A stretch of 64,000 nt of DNA. It comes from Planctomycetota bacterium (lineage in GTDB: Bacteria; Planctomycetota; UBA1135; GCA-002686595). Of the stretch, positions 25,007-34,258 are shown piece after piece. The notes beneath the pieces are model-generated. The model worked only from the letters and a program-made list of their open reading frames with translations, was not told where the DNA came from and searched no databases. A program made the translations under genes and the position numbers. The stretch lies in NCBI GenBank assembly GCA_029259635.1, contig JAJDEU010000004.1, positions 1 to 64,000 of the forward strand, written 5' to 3'. The stretch's first letter is position 1, and the number at the start of each line of letters is the position of its first letter.

Positions 25007-26368
25007 TCATTTGTCGTCCGAGTTCGACGACGCTCCAGAGCCGCTCCCGCCGCTCTCGGCCGACCCTCCGCTCTGCGCAGCGCAGTGCTGGGCCTGCTTC
25101 ATAGCCCAGCTCACCAGGTCCCCCCACGCATCCCCGGACCTCCGGTAGGGCACCTGATCGGAGAGCTGGCACTTCTGCCCATTCACGTTGACCGGGCCGC
25201 CAGCGCCCGAAGACGACGACCGAGTGGAGCTCGCGGACGGAGGCAGGGATCCCGTATCCGGAGGCGGGTCCTCGCTGGAGGACGAACCCGAAGAGCCGGG
25301 GGTCAGTGAATCCACCGACGGCAACGATGAGGAGCTGCGGTTGGGGGCCGGTGCATCGACCGACGGCAACGATCCAGTGGTGGGAGCGGTCCCCGCATCC
25401 GCGCTCCGCTGCTGATAGCAGATTGCCCCCGGGACCGACACCCCCGGCGGGCAGGCCACGCGAGACAACGCACCGCCCGACTGCCCGGCTGGAACGGAAT
25501 CCGGCACGCTCGTCGCACCGCCCGCCGGCAACGGCCCAGACGAGGAGCCCGCGGCCGAGGACGTCGAGGACCCCGAACCCGCCGGGGCCGGCTCTGGAGA
25601 CGACGACGGAGCCGCAGCCGAGGACCGAGGCAGCAGCGGGGTCGACTGCCGGCCGGGCGGCTGATTCGCCTCTCCCAGGGGCTGGGGGGTCTCGGCAGGC
25701 TCTGGCCAGCGCTCACCGGCGCGGCCCGCCGAATCCACCCCCAGATCCGCCGCCGACGATGACGGCTCCGACGACGGCTCCGACGACGGTGGCTCGGAAG
25801 GGTCGGTCTCGCGATCCCGCTTCTTCTGCTTGCGCTTCGAGGTGGAGCTCGGAAGGTCTCCGCCGGAGCGGGAAGCCGACGATGACGGCGCGGGGAGCGG
25901 AAGGTCCGGGAGTGAGCCGCCGGTAACCGGCTCACCACCACTCTGACCCACCGTCGGGGAGCCGGTCACCGCCGGCGGCGCAACCGCTGCCGGCAAGGAA
26001 CTCGGCAGTGGCGCGGTGGGCAGTGGCGTACTGGTGGTGTCAGTGTCAGGGCTGATCGTGGTGGAGGCGCCGCTACTCGGTTCGGCCGCCTCTGTCGTAG
26101 GGGGCCCCGTGTCGGGCCGGTCGGGGTCCTTCGAGTCCGACTTGGAGTCGGAGTCGTCCTCCGACCCCGAATCGCTATCGCTGTCGTGCTCGGTAGGGCT
26201 CTGATTGGCGCTTGCCGCGATGAGAGTCGGCTTGGTGGGGTCCGGCCCACCGGCCTGGTACCAGTGGCCGGCTCCTCCGACCACCACGCCAGCCAGGCAC
26301 GTGCTCGCCGCGACAGCCAGGACCCGGCGCCGGTGAGGGGGGTAGTCCCAGAAATACGGGTATTTCAT
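25007..26368 (-). CDS. Ser/Pro/Asp-rich anchored stalk protein
   Basis: A 453-residue protein with a basic N-terminus (MKYPYFWDYPPHRRR), one membrane helix (VLAVAASTCLAGVVVGGAG, about residues 16-34) and a very long disordered region of Ser, Pro, Asp and Glu with SSEPSSEPSSS and SDSDSGSEDDSDSKSDSK blocks. Only the last 50 residues look ordered (NGQKCQLSDQVPYRRSGDAW, two Cys). It is likely a surface stalk or spacer. ATG 26368 is chosen because it overlaps the MinD-like stop (ATGA) and has a GGAGGTG ribosome site; GTG 26377 is possible. Function is unknown. Confidence 0.65.
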   Translation of the reverse strand: MKYPYFWDYPPHRRRVLAVAASTCLAGVVVGGAGHWYQAGGPDPTKPTLIAASANQSPTEHDSDSDSGSEDDSDSKSDSKDPDRPDTGPPTTEAAEPSSGASTTISPDTDTTSTPLPTAPLPSSLPAAVAPPAVTGSPTVGQSGGEPVTGGSLPDLPLPAPSSSASRSGGDLPSSTSKRKQKKRDRETDPSEPPSSEPSSEPSSSAADLGVDSAGRAGERWPEPAETPQPLGEANQPPGRQSTPLLPRSSAAAPSSSPEPAPAGSGSSTSSAAGSSSGPLPAGGATSVPDSVPAGQSGGALSRVACPPGVSVPGAICYQQRSADAGTAPTTGSLPSVDAPAPNRSSSSLPSVDSLTPGSSGSSSSEDPPPDTGSLPPSASSTRSSSSGAGGPVNVNGQKCQLSDQVPYRRSGDAWGDLVSWAMKQAQHCAAQSGGSAESGGSGSGASSNSDDK

Positions 26369-27516
26369 CCTTCGCACCTCCGGTTGAATTGATCGCCGAT
26401 GTGCGCCGCGAGTGTCAAAAATGCGTCGCGGGTGCCCGTACGCATTTCCCCGAGGGTGATCAGTCCGCCGACCATGAGGTGGGGATCCGGCGGGATATCC
26501 ACGACGGCGCTACAACGAGACGCGAAATGGTCGTGAATCATCTGGTAATCGATGGCGCGGGATGACCGGTCGTGGCAGAGCGCGACTACGGCCCGCTCCA
26601 CGAGGTGTCCGTAGCCGTGGGCGACGAGCCAGTCCAACGTCTTCGAGGCGCGCGAGGCGCCGTCGAGGGTCGGGGCTCCGACGATGACCAGGGTGTCGGC
26701 GTGAGCCAACGCGCCACCCATCGCTGAGTGGACGAGCCCGGTGCCGCTGTCGGTCAGCAACACATTGTGATGCCGGGCAAGCACGGTCATGACCGCCTCG
26801 TACTCATCGCGGCTGAATGCCTCGCTCATCGCCGGGTCCTGCTCCGACGCCAGCACCTGAAGGCGGCCCGCGAGGCTCGTGTAGTGGGCAAGGTCGGTGA
26901 GTGAGTGGATGGTGTGCAGGTTGTCCAGAAGGTCCCGGACGGTCATGCCGACATGGCCGGTGAGGCGATCGGCCAGGGTTCCGGCGTCAGGGTTGGCGTC
27001 GACCGCGATCACCCGGTCACCCCGGTACTCGGCCAGCGTCAGGCCCAACACAGCCGTCACCGTGGTCTTGCCGATCCCGCCCTTCAGGGAAGCGGTCACG
27101 ACTCGGTGAGTGCCCGGCAGAGGTGTGCGCACCCGGGAGATCAGCCGGTGACGTACGGCCTCGGCGGCCGACAAGCCGGGGTTCAACCGCCCGGCCGTCG
27201 ACCTGTACACGAGTCGACGCCAGCCGCTCGAGGGCCGGGCCAGCGGCCGGGGATCCAAGATCGTGAACGCGGTCCCGGCCGGGGCGGCGACCGGAGGCGG
27301 GGCCGACCTCGGCGGGGCCACCACGGTGGGGTCATGGTCAAGCGGTACCACCGGCGGCGGCGCGGGCGGGCAGCTCGCGGCTCGCGGCTCGCCAACACGG
27401 GCCACCGCAGCGGGCACCGAGGACAGATGGCGGCTCGGCTCCGACACGGGTTGGGGCTCAGCGGCCAACCAAGGCGTGAGCCCAGGATCGCTCAGCCACT
27501 CATCCGCGGCGTTCAT
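26365..27516 (-). CDS. MinD/ParA-like ATPase of the transfer locus
   Basis: A 383-residue P-loop ATPase of the MinD/ParA class. A Pro-rich N-terminal extension of about 135 residues precedes the deviant Walker A KGGIGKTT (about residue 147), then VIAVDANPDAGTLADRL and VLLTDSGTGLVHSAM. This layout (Pro-rich region, then MinD-like ATPase) resembles EspI-type proteins of mycobacterial ESX loci and the ATPases in SCO6880-type clusters, so I expect a role in positioning or regulating the secretion machine, not plasmid partition. A proper ParA lies at the right end of the window. It overlaps both neighbours by four bases. Confidence 0.78.
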   Translation of the reverse strand: MNAADEWLSDPGLTPWLAAEPQPVSEPSRHLSSVPAAVARVGEPRAASCPPAPPPVVPLDHDPTVVAPPRSAPPPVAAPAGTAFTILDPRPLARPSSGWRRLVYRSTAGRLNPGLSAAEAVRHRLISRVRTPLPGTHRVVTASLKGGIGKTTVTAVLGLTLAEYRGDRVIAVDANPDAGTLADRLTGHVGMTVRDLLDNLHTIHSLTDLAHYTSLAGRLQVLASEQDPAMSEAFSRDEYEAVMTVLARHHNVLLTDSGTGLVHSAMGGALAHADTLVIVGAPTLDGASRASKTLDWLVAHGYGHLVERAVVALCHDRSSRAIDYQMIHDHFASRCSAVVDIPPDPHLMVGGLITLGEMRTGTRDAFLTLAAHIGDQFNRRCEG

Positions 27517-28463
27517 CGGGCCGTCGCCGGGTCAAGGCCGAGGTCGATGACCAGCCGACCGTCGTGATGACGGCGAACAGGCGGCGCGAGGCGAGTCCAC
27601 CAGCATGACCCCGCCTCCCACCCCGGCGCCTCAGGCGAGGGAGCGGCCGAAGCCGCGAACGCGAGCAAGGGCGGCGACTCCGGCGCACTCGACCGCGTTG
27701 GCACAATGGTGTCGAGCCGCCGGTAGGACACCACGCGGGCACTCACCTCGATCACCACGACACCACTCGCGAGCACCACGTTGCGGCCCGGGACGACCAG
27801 ATCCACCCGTTGGCGGCCCTCACCAGACCACCCCAGCTGGCCGAAGTCACCCGACAGGTACGCCCCCAGTGCCGACTCGCGGCGGGCGGGCTCGTCCTCG
27901 TCCCAGGACAGGTAATCCGCCGCGAACCGACACGCGAAACCGGACGCTTCGGCCAGCTCGACCGGCTCGTACGAGGTCAGCGACCGATGTAGGCGGTTGG
28001 CGTCGTACACCGGTGCTCGGGACACCAGTGGCTCCGCCCGCCGAGCGAGCCACCGGCGTCGCCGGGCTGCTGGAGCGGGAGTCTGGGCCGGGGCCGTCAT
28101 GGCCGTAGGAACCCGAAGGTCCCCGCACGCGGCTCGCTGCGGTGCCCGGACCGGAGCGCCTGCCGGAGGAGCCGGGAACCGAGGCCGAACCACCAGGCCG
28201 GTGGGCGTGAAAGGCCGCTCTGCGGCTGGCTCGACTGGCGGTCGCGGATCCGATTCCGGTGCCTCCGCTGGTTCTGGGGCGGGTGCGATTGTCTCGGTTG
28301 ATGCCGCCGGGGGGGTCGGGGGCGGCGCGGGTTCGGGATCGGGTCGGGTAGCGATCAGCGGAACCGGCGGGCCAGGTGGCGGGGCTTGCCGGCGCGGCGA
28401 TGCCGCCAGGGACGACGGCTGGTCGTTCCACCACGGCGGGATGGACGAGTGGCGGCGAGACAT
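27513..28463 (-). CDS. TcpC-like conjugation protein, probable
   Basis: A 316-residue protein: a Pro-rich region (residues 1-125), a basic stretch (ARRRRWLARRAEP) and a C-terminal globular part with FACRFAADYLSWDEDEPARR near residue 185, QRVDLVVPGRNVVLASGVVV, and a last strand pair. The FA-x-x-YL-x-W and alternating beta pattern recall the TcpC/VirB8-like domains of Gram-positive conjugation. No membrane helix is clear, which is unusual for TcpC. The ATG at 28463 overlaps the preceding TGA by one base and follows GGAGG; a GTG one codon earlier is less well spaced. Assignment is tentative. Confidence 0.5.
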   Translation of the reverse strand: MSRRHSSIPPWWNDQPSSLAASPRRQAPPPGPPVPLIATRPDPEPAPPPTPPAASTETIAPAPEPAEAPESDPRPPVEPAAERPFTPTGLVVRPRFPAPPAGAPVRAPQRAACGDLRVPTAMTAPAQTPAPAARRRRWLARRAEPLVSRAPVYDANRLHRSLTSYEPVELAEASGFACRFAADYLSWDEDEPARRESALGAYLSGDFGQLGWSGEGRQRVDLVVPGRNVVLASGVVVIEVSARVVSYRRLDTIVPTRSSAPESPPLLAFAASAAPSPEAPGWEAGSCWWTRLAPPVRRHHDGRLVIDLGLDPATAR

Positions 28464-29554
28464 CACACGCCTCCTTCAGGTGAGCGGGCAGTAGTTGACT
28501 GCGGACGGACCGCACCAACGAAACGGCGGCTCCAATACGGATTCGCCCAAATGTCCGGGACGACGCGGACCGTGCTTCCGGACTGCGGGGCATGCACGAC
28601 CCGGCCGGCGCCGAGGTAGAGCCCGACGTGGTCGATCCCGCTCGGCTGCCCGTTGCCGCTGAGCAGGATCATGTCCCCAGGCTGGATCTGGCCCCGATCG
28701 GTGATCGGAGGAGCGAAGGCCCGCCAGATCGCCTGAGTCTGGTGAGGGACAGAGACTCCCGCGCCGGCGAAGGCGTAGACCATCAGCCCGGAGCAGTCGA
28801 ACCCGACTTTCCTGGAGTCGCCGGCTCGGTCGGCCGCCCCGCCACCATCGGAAATGCCCCGGCTGGGCCCAGCGGCGGTGCCGCCGCCCCAGGCGTACGG
28901 CACACCGAGCTGCGACAGAGCCCGAGCCATGACCTGTTGCGCGGCCGGCGACGCAGGCTGCGGCTGCCCAGGGACCACCTGCGGAGCGCTGCACGCGATA
29001 CCCAGCACGGCGCCCACGACCTGGTTCGCCCGGGCCTCCCACTTCCCGTAGGCGTCCGGGAATGCAGACACCTGCACGCGCTGCGCCGCGACCGTCAGCG
29101 GCAGCGCCGCCCACGCCGGCAGCGCCAGCAACCGTGTATAGAACAACCGCGCGGACGCCTTGGGGTCCATCCGCACAGCCATGGAACCCCAACTCGTGCG
29201 CTGCTGAAACAGACCCACCGAGTCCCGGTCGCCATGCGGCAGATTCCGCAACGTTGACTCCTGCATCGCCGTCGCCACCGCAATCACCTGCGCTCGAACC
29301 GGAGCACCCAGCTCACGCCCGGCCTGAACAATCGCCGCCGCATTCGCCAGCTGGTCGTTGACGAACCCCCCGACCGGGTCACCCGGCCGCCCACCCGGCG
29401 GCGCACACACCACACCCGCCTGCCCCGGGCCCCCGCCCGGGGCATTTCCGACAGCCCCCAGCAAAACGAGCAGCATGACCAGCGCACAGAACGCAGCGAC
29501 CGCGGCCACCGCCACACCGGCTCCCGCGCCGGAGCTACCCATGAAGATCACCAT
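28463..29554 (-). CDS. Bifunctional peptidoglycan hydrolase, lysozyme-like + NlpC/P60
   Basis: A 363-residue exported muramidase/peptidase that would open a hole in peptidoglycan for the transfer channel. A membrane helix or signal (VAVAAVAAFCALVMLLVLLG) comes first. A lytic-transglycosylase-like domain (about 70-190) holds the catalytic Glu in TAMQESTL and GLFQQR. The C-terminal NlpC/P60 domain has Cys in FDCSGL (about 252), His in IDHVGLYLG (about 305) and a third polar residue in VVHAPQ. This two-domain plan matches Orf14/TcpG-type enzymes of Gram-positive conjugative elements. Start ATG 29554 has a GGAG site; ATG 29542 is possible. It heads the envelope operon. Confidence 0.85.
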   Translation of the reverse strand: MVIFMGSSGAGAGVAVAAVAAFCALVMLLVLLGAVGNAPGGGPGQAGVVCAPPGGRPGDPVGGFVNDQLANAAAIVQAGRELGAPVRAQVIAVATAMQESTLRNLPHGDRDSVGLFQQRTSWGSMAVRMDPKASARLFYTRLLALPAWAALPLTVAAQRVQVSAFPDAYGKWEARANQVVGAVLGIACSAPQVVPGQPQPASPAAQQVMARALSQLGVPYAWGGGTAAGPSRGISDGGGAADRAGDSRKVGFDCSGLMVYAFAGAGVSVPHQTQAIWRAFAPPITDRGQIQPGDMILLSGNGQPSGIDHVGLYLGAGRVVHAPQSGSTVRVVPDIWANPYWSRRFVGAVRPQSTTARSPEGGV

Positions 29555-29767
29555 CGGCGGAGTGCTCCACCGGACCCGGCGGTGGCACGACCGCTGCATC
29601 GGTCGTCAGCCCTGTCCCCACCGCCGGGTCTCCCTTCCATGGGAAGCGCCGCGTCTGCCACCTTCCGTGTTCCTGACGGGGCGGGACGTTAGATTGAGCC
29701 GCCGTGCGATGACCATAGATCCACCGTTGGGCGGCCGTGTTCGCCCAGCTCAGGATGGTTAGAGGAC

Positions 29768-29784
29768 TTGTCCGCAGCGGACAA
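29768..29784. promoter_or_regulatory. Palindromic operator TTGTCCGC-A-GCGGACAA
   Basis: A perfect 17-base palindrome (8-base arms, one central base) lies 40 bases before the start of the broken nSTAND copy and about 215 bases before the envelope operon on the other strand. A close copy, TTGTCCGC-T-GCGGACTA, occurs at 36139-36155. A degenerate copy sits at 30170, 39 bases before the intact nSTAND gene. A shared regulator is likely; its identity is unknown. Confidence 0.5.
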
Positions 29785-29807
29785 CGGACACCAGAGGAGA
29801 AAGTTGG

Positions 29808-29985
29808 ATGCCCGGGCCGGACCCGCGCCAGCTGTTCGCTGAACGGCTCGCCCTGCTGTGGGTCGAGGCCGGCAAACCCAGCTACCAGCGGCTCGCGCGG
29901 GAGGGCCCAGAACCGGGCCGCCGTGAACCCGATGATTCCGACGCTGAGCCGCACGAGCGAGTCGCGGGGAGCGAGGTCGGCGCGA
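29808..29985 (+). pseudogene. Broken N-terminal copy of the nSTAND gene
   Basis: The first 37 codons (MPGPDPRQLFAERLALLW onwards) closely match the start of the intact gene at 30209 (MSEIDPRQAFADRLTLLW). One extra base near 29920 then shifts the frame. Reading on in the next frame restores AQNRAAVNPMIPTLSRTS, matching the AQNRLAAK region of the intact copy. No NTPase or WD40 part follows. It keeps a ribosome site (GGAGAAAG), so a short peptide may still be made. It is a remnant of a duplication or of an earlier paralogue. Confidence 0.7.
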
Positions 29986-30208
29986 GCCGACCCCGGCAGA
30001 CCTGGGCCGGTGTGCGACCACGACACTTCCCCCTCGATCATCACGGGACGCCCCCGGCGTCGCCAAGATCGGCGCGCGGGTCCGGTCGAATGGGAGCGAC
30101 CGGTAGTTGGAGATCACGAGTCAGGCGACGCGAGGAGCCCGTCAGTGCTGGTCAGAGCGGTAGGAACGGTTGTCGGCAGCGGGCGGATGGGGCGTGGGGC
30201 GGCATCTC

Positions 30209-33200
30209 GTGAGTGAGATCGACCCTCGGCAGGCCTTCGCCGACCGCCTCACCTTGTTGTGGGCGGAGGCGGGCAAGCCCACCTACGAACGGCTGGCGCG
30301 GGAGGCGCAGAACCGGCTCGCGGCCAAGACACCCGCAGCGCCGCCGGCCGTCCCGGCGCGCGCGACGAGTGTCACGAAACAACGGATCTCTGACTGGCGG
30401 ACCGGCAAGAAGGTCCCTCGGGACTTCGCCGGTGTCTCGGCCGTGATCGGTGCTCTGGTCGTGGACGCCCGCCGTCGGCGGCCGAGCCCGGTCGTGGACG
30501 GGCTCTATAGCGGCGCGGAATGGCAGCAGCTGTGGCAGCGCGCGGCCGAGGCGACCGCCCGCAGCGGCGGGAAGTGCGAGCCCGGGGCGGGCGAGCCGGC
30601 GCCGGCGGCACCGGGCGGTGAGCTGCCGTGCCCCTATCGCGGGCTGGCCCCGTTCGAGGCAGACGATGCCCGCAACTACTTCGGTCGGAGCCGGGCGACG
30701 CAGGCCCTGATCGAGCGGGTCGACTCCGTGCTCGGCCCGGGCGGGATGCTGATGCTCGTCGCCCCGTCCGGGGCAGGGAAGTCATCGCTGCTCGGTGCGG
30801 GGCTGGTCCCGGCCGTGCGGGAGGGCCGCTTGGCGGCGCCGGGCTCGGCGACGTGGCCGATCATTGAGCTGACCCCCGGCCCGGCCCCGTTCGCTGCGGT
30901 TGGAGCCCACCTTGCGCAGGCCTCCGCGATCGTCCACGGCCCGGGCGCGCCCGGGCCGTCGTTGTCGGACCTATCGCGGCTGAGGTTGCGCGCTGATCTG
31001 GCGGCCGTGGCCGCGCGCCGGGGCGGCCACGCCGCGAAGCTGGTGCTCGTCGTCGACCAGTTCGAGGAAGTGTTCACCCTCTGCGCCGCCGCCGAGCGAC
31101 GGTTGTTCATCGCCGCGCTGGCCGCGGCCGCCGAGGGCCCGGACGCGCCGGCGGTGGTGGTCGTCGGGATGCGTTCGGACTTCTACAGCCACTGCCTCGA
31201 CCATCCGCCGCTGGTCGACGCGCTGCAGCACCGGCACGTCGTTCTCGGGCCGATGACGGTCAGTGAGCTCACCGCCGCCATCACCGCGCCCGCCAAGGCG
31301 GCGGGCTTGCGCCTTGATCCGGGCCTGGCAGACCTGATCATCCAGGACGCTGGGATCCGCGAGCCTCGCGCCCGCGAGGACCCCGATTCCGCGGCCGGGA
31401 TTCTGCCGCTGCTGTCGCACGCGTTGCGGGCCACCTGGCAGCACCGCACGAACGGACGGCTCACCATTGCCGGGTACAAGGCGACCGGCGGGATCCACGG
31501 GGCGGTCACGCAGACCGCTGAGCGCGCCCTGGCCGGCCTCGATCCCCCGACCCAGGCGGCGGCGATGAGCGTGCTGCTGAGGCTGACCCGGATCGGGGAG
31601 GAGCACAGCCAGGACTGCCGACGCCAGCGTGAGACGCGGGAGCTGCTCGTCGGGGCAACCGACCCGGCGGCCGCGCAACGAGCACTCGAAGCGCTTGTGC
31701 AAGCACGCCTGGTCCGGGTCGACGCCGAGACGACGCAGATCATCCACGAGGCGCTGCTGAAGGCCTGGCCGCGGCTGCGTATCCAGATCGAGCAGAACCG
31801 CGCGGCGCTGCTCGGCCTGCAGCGGCTCGAGGACGACGCCAGGCTGTGGGACGACCGGGTCTGCGACAGCTCGCGGCTCTACCGCGGTGACCATCTCGCC
31901 GACGCCGAACGCTGGGCGGGCTCCGGCGACCTCGGCGGTCCCGGCCCGAGCACGCTGGCCCGGGAGTTCCTCAACGCCGCGGTCGCGGCGCGCGAGCTGC
32001 AGCTGGCCGAGCGTGCACGCCGCCACGCGAGGTCCCGGTTCGCGCGGTCGGCAATCGCCACCCTCGCCGTGTTCGGCCTCGTGGTCGCCGCGCTCGCGGG
32101 CGCCGGCTGGCTCAACGCCGCACGGCACGAGCAGGACGCCAACTTCGCCAGCCTGCTGGCCACCGCCGACCGCCTCGCCACGAGCGATCCCTCGCGCGCG
32201 GCCCAGCTCAACCTCATCGCTCACCGGCTGCGCCCGGACGACCTGCGCGCTCAAGGACGCATCCTGTCGACCCAGCAAATTCCGCATGCACAGGTCCGCC
32301 CCGGTCGGCACGGCGCGGTCTACTTCGTAGACCATAGCCCGGACGGGCACCTGCTGGCGACGGCCAGCGAGGCCGGCGTCGTGCAGCTGCAGGACCTCAC
32401 CGATCCGGCGCTGCCGGTGCTCGACGAAGTGACCGCTGGCCCGAGCTGGATCTCCACCGCCCTGTTCCACCCTGCTCGGCCGCTGCTGGCCACGACCGGC
32501 AGCGACGCGGCCGTGCGGCTGTGGGACATCCACGACCCACGCGACGTCGTGCCCGCCCGCGACCCCGTGCCCATCGGGCACGAGGAGATCTCCCAGCTCG
32601 CCTGGTCACCGGATGGCCGGCTGCTGGTGAGCGCGAACGGCGACCACACCTTGTCTGTCCTCGACCTCGACGGCCCGGCCGCGACGCCGCAGCCCATGCC
32701 CGCCGTGGTTGCGCTGCCCGGACACGGCATCGTGCGGGCGGTGGTCTTTTCCAGTGCTGGCGACCTCGCCGCCGCGGCCGGCGACGACGGCCAGCTCGTG
32801 CTCCTGCGCACCAGCCCAGGTCAGCTCCCCACCGTGGTCGACACTGCCGCGGCGCACGCCGGTCCGGTCCAGAGCCTCGCGTTCAGCCCGGACGGCAGCG
32901 TTCTGGTGACTGGCAGCGCGGACAAGACGGCCCGGCTCTGGTCGGTGGCCGGGGGAATGCTCGCCCCGGTGGGGGAGCCCCTGTCCGGGCACACCGCCAC
33001 GGTCTGGTCGATGGCCTGGCGTGACCCGGCCACCCTGATCACCGCATCCAAGGACGGCGCCGCGCGCATCTGGAACCTCGCCAACCGCGACCTGCCCTCG
33101 GTGATCCGGACCATGCCCACGGCCACCGGCGGGGTCCTCGCCATCTCCCTCGCCCCGGACGGCCGGCGGCTGGTCGGCGGCGGGCAGGACGGCAGCACTC

Positions 33201-34252
33201 TGCTCTGGGACCTGCCGTCGAGCATCCTGGCCGACGACATCGCCCGCGTGTACGCCCTCGCGCTCAGCCCCGACCGGCGCTGGCTGGCCACGGCCGCCGG
33301 GTCGACGACCGTGCGGCTGTGGGACCTTCGCGAGCCGACAAGGCCGGTCCGGGCCGGCCCTCTCGACATCGGCGCCACCGCCTTCACCAAGAACGCGATG
33401 GCCTGGAGCGGCGACGGGCGCACCCTCGTCACCCAGGGCGGCGGGGCGCCGCTGCGGATCTGGGGCGTCTCCGACACCGGCGCGGTCAGGCTGGTGGCGA
33501 CCGTCGCGCAGCAGACCGGCTACTCCGCCGCCGTGGCGATCAGTCCGGACGGGGGCTACCTCGTCACCGGCGCGGGCAACAGCCTCGCCGTTTATGACAT
33601 CCGTGACCGTGCCCGCCCCGTCCGGCTGCCGGGTCCGCCGCCCGTTCACCGCTCGTATCTGACCGCGGCGATGTTCACCCGTGACGGCTCGGTCCTCGTC
33701 ACAACCTCCAGCGACGGGACTGCACGAGCATGGGACCTCACCGATCCGCACCGCATCACCCCACTCACCGAGGCGCACGACTTCGGTGCGGGACAGATCT
33801 TCGCCGCCGCGCTCAGCCCCGACAACCGAACCCTGGCCGTCGCCGGCATCGACAACACCGTCCGGTTCTGGGACCGCACCAACTTCACTGCGACGCCCAC
33901 GACCCTCAGCGGCTTTGACGCCCCGCCGACCACGCTGGCGTGGAGTCCCGACGGCACACGACTGGCCACCGGCGGCACCGACCAAATCGTCCGCGTGTGG
34001 CGGGACCCGACCAGCCCGGTGGCGGCCGCCGCATCGCTGACCGGCCACACCGGCCCCGTGAACACGGTCATCTGGGGTGACGAGCACACCCTGGTCAGCT
34101 CGGGAGAGGATCAGCTCGTCCTGGTGTGGAACCTCGATCTCAGCGCGCAGAAGCAGCGTCTGTGCGCGACCACGCACGGCGCGTACCCGCCGCGACGGAA
34201 GGACGAGCAAATGCCCCCGTTCCCGTCCGGGCCGCCCTGTCCTACGGCGTGA
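30209..34252 (+). CDS. nSTAND NTPase with HTH-like, membrane and WD40 domains
   Basis: A 1,347-residue signalling NTPase. An HTH-like N-terminus (residues 1-90, with ISDWRTGKKVPR) is followed by the nSTAND1 entry motif CPYRGLAPFEADDARNYFGR (141-160), Walker A APSGAGKS (about 185), Walker B VLVVDQFEE (about 275), one membrane helix (about 613-635) and some 12 WD40 repeats from about residue 690 to the end (FSPDGSVLVTGSADKTARLW is a typical unit). STAND proteins act as ligand-triggered switches; some defend against phage, others regulate transcription. The target is unknown. GTG 30209 is preferred over TTG 30170 because it aligns with the start of the broken copy upstream and has a GGGGCGG site. 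Confidence 0.82.
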   Translation: MSEIDPRQAFADRLTLLWAEAGKPTYERLAREAQNRLAAKTPAAPPAVPARATSVTKQRISDWRTGKKVPRDFAGVSAVIGALVVDARRRRPSPVVDGLYSGAEWQQLWQRAAEATARSGGKCEPGAGEPAPAAPGGELPCPYRGLAPFEADDARNYFGRSRATQALIERVDSVLGPGGMLMLVAPSGAGKSSLLGAGLVPAVREGRLAAPGSATWPIIELTPGPAPFAAVGAHLAQASAIVHGPGAPGPSLSDLSRLRLRADLAAVAARRGGHAAKLVLVVDQFEEVFTLCAAAERRLFIAALAAAAEGPDAPAVVVVGMRSDFYSHCLDHPPLVDALQHRHVVLGPMTVSELTAAITAPAKAAGLRLDPGLADLIIQDAGIREPRAREDPDSAAGILPLLSHALRATWQHRTNGRLTIAGYKATGGIHGAVTQTAERALAGLDPPTQAAAMSVLLRLTRIGEEHSQDCRRQRETRELLVGATDPAAAQRALEALVQARLVRVDAETTQIIHEALLKAWPRLRIQIEQNRAALLGLQRLEDDARLWDDRVCDSSRLYRGDHLADAERWAGSGDLGGPGPSTLAREFLNAAVAARELQLAERARRHARSRFARSAIATLAVFGLVVAALAGAGWLNAARHEQDANFASLLATADRLATSDPSRAAQLNLIAHRLRPDDLRAQGRILSTQQIPHAQVRPGRHGAVYFVDHSPDGHLLATASEAGVVQLQDLTDPALPVLDEVTAGPSWISTALFHPARPLLATTGSDAAVRLWDIHDPRDVVPARDPVPIGHEEISQLAWSPDGRLLVSANGDHTLSVLDLDGPAATPQPMPAVVALPGHGIVRAVVFSSAGDLAAAAGDDGQLVLLRTSPGQLPTVVDTAAAHAGPVQSLAFSPDGSVLVTGSADKTARLWSVAGGMLAPVGEPLSGHTATVWSMAWRDPATLITASKDGAARIWNLANRDLPSVIRTMPTATGGVLAISLAPDGRRLVGGGQDGSTLLWDLPSSILADDIARVYALALSPDRRWLATAAGSTTVRLWDLREPTRPVRAGPLDIGATAFTKNAMAWSGDGRTLVTQGGGAPLRIWGVSDTGAVRLVATVAQQTGYSAAVAISPDGGYLVTGAGNSLAVYDIRDRARPVRLPGPPPVHRSYLTAAMFTRDGSVLVTTSSDGTARAWDLTDPHRITPLTEAHDFGAGQIFAAALSPDNRTLAVAGIDNTVRFWDRTNFTATPTTLSGFDAPPTTLAWSPDGTRLATGGTDQIVRVWRDPTSPVAAAASLTGHTGPVNTVIWGDEHTLVSSGEDQLVLVWNLDLSAQKQRLCATTHGAYPPRRKDEQMPPFPSGPPCPTA

Positions 34253-34258
34253 TCAGTG

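Noticed and set aside
25700..25860. Repeats in the Ser/Pro-rich gene as a DNA-level tandem array
   Set aside because: They follow from Ser/Pro/Glu codon bias in a disordered protein and are too irregular to count as a separate repeat element.
30971..34210. Two long minus-strand frames opposite the nSTAND gene
   Set aside because: Mirror frames of a GC-rich coding strand, Gly/Arg/His-rich and without motifs, while the plus strand has clear NTPase and WD40 motifs.
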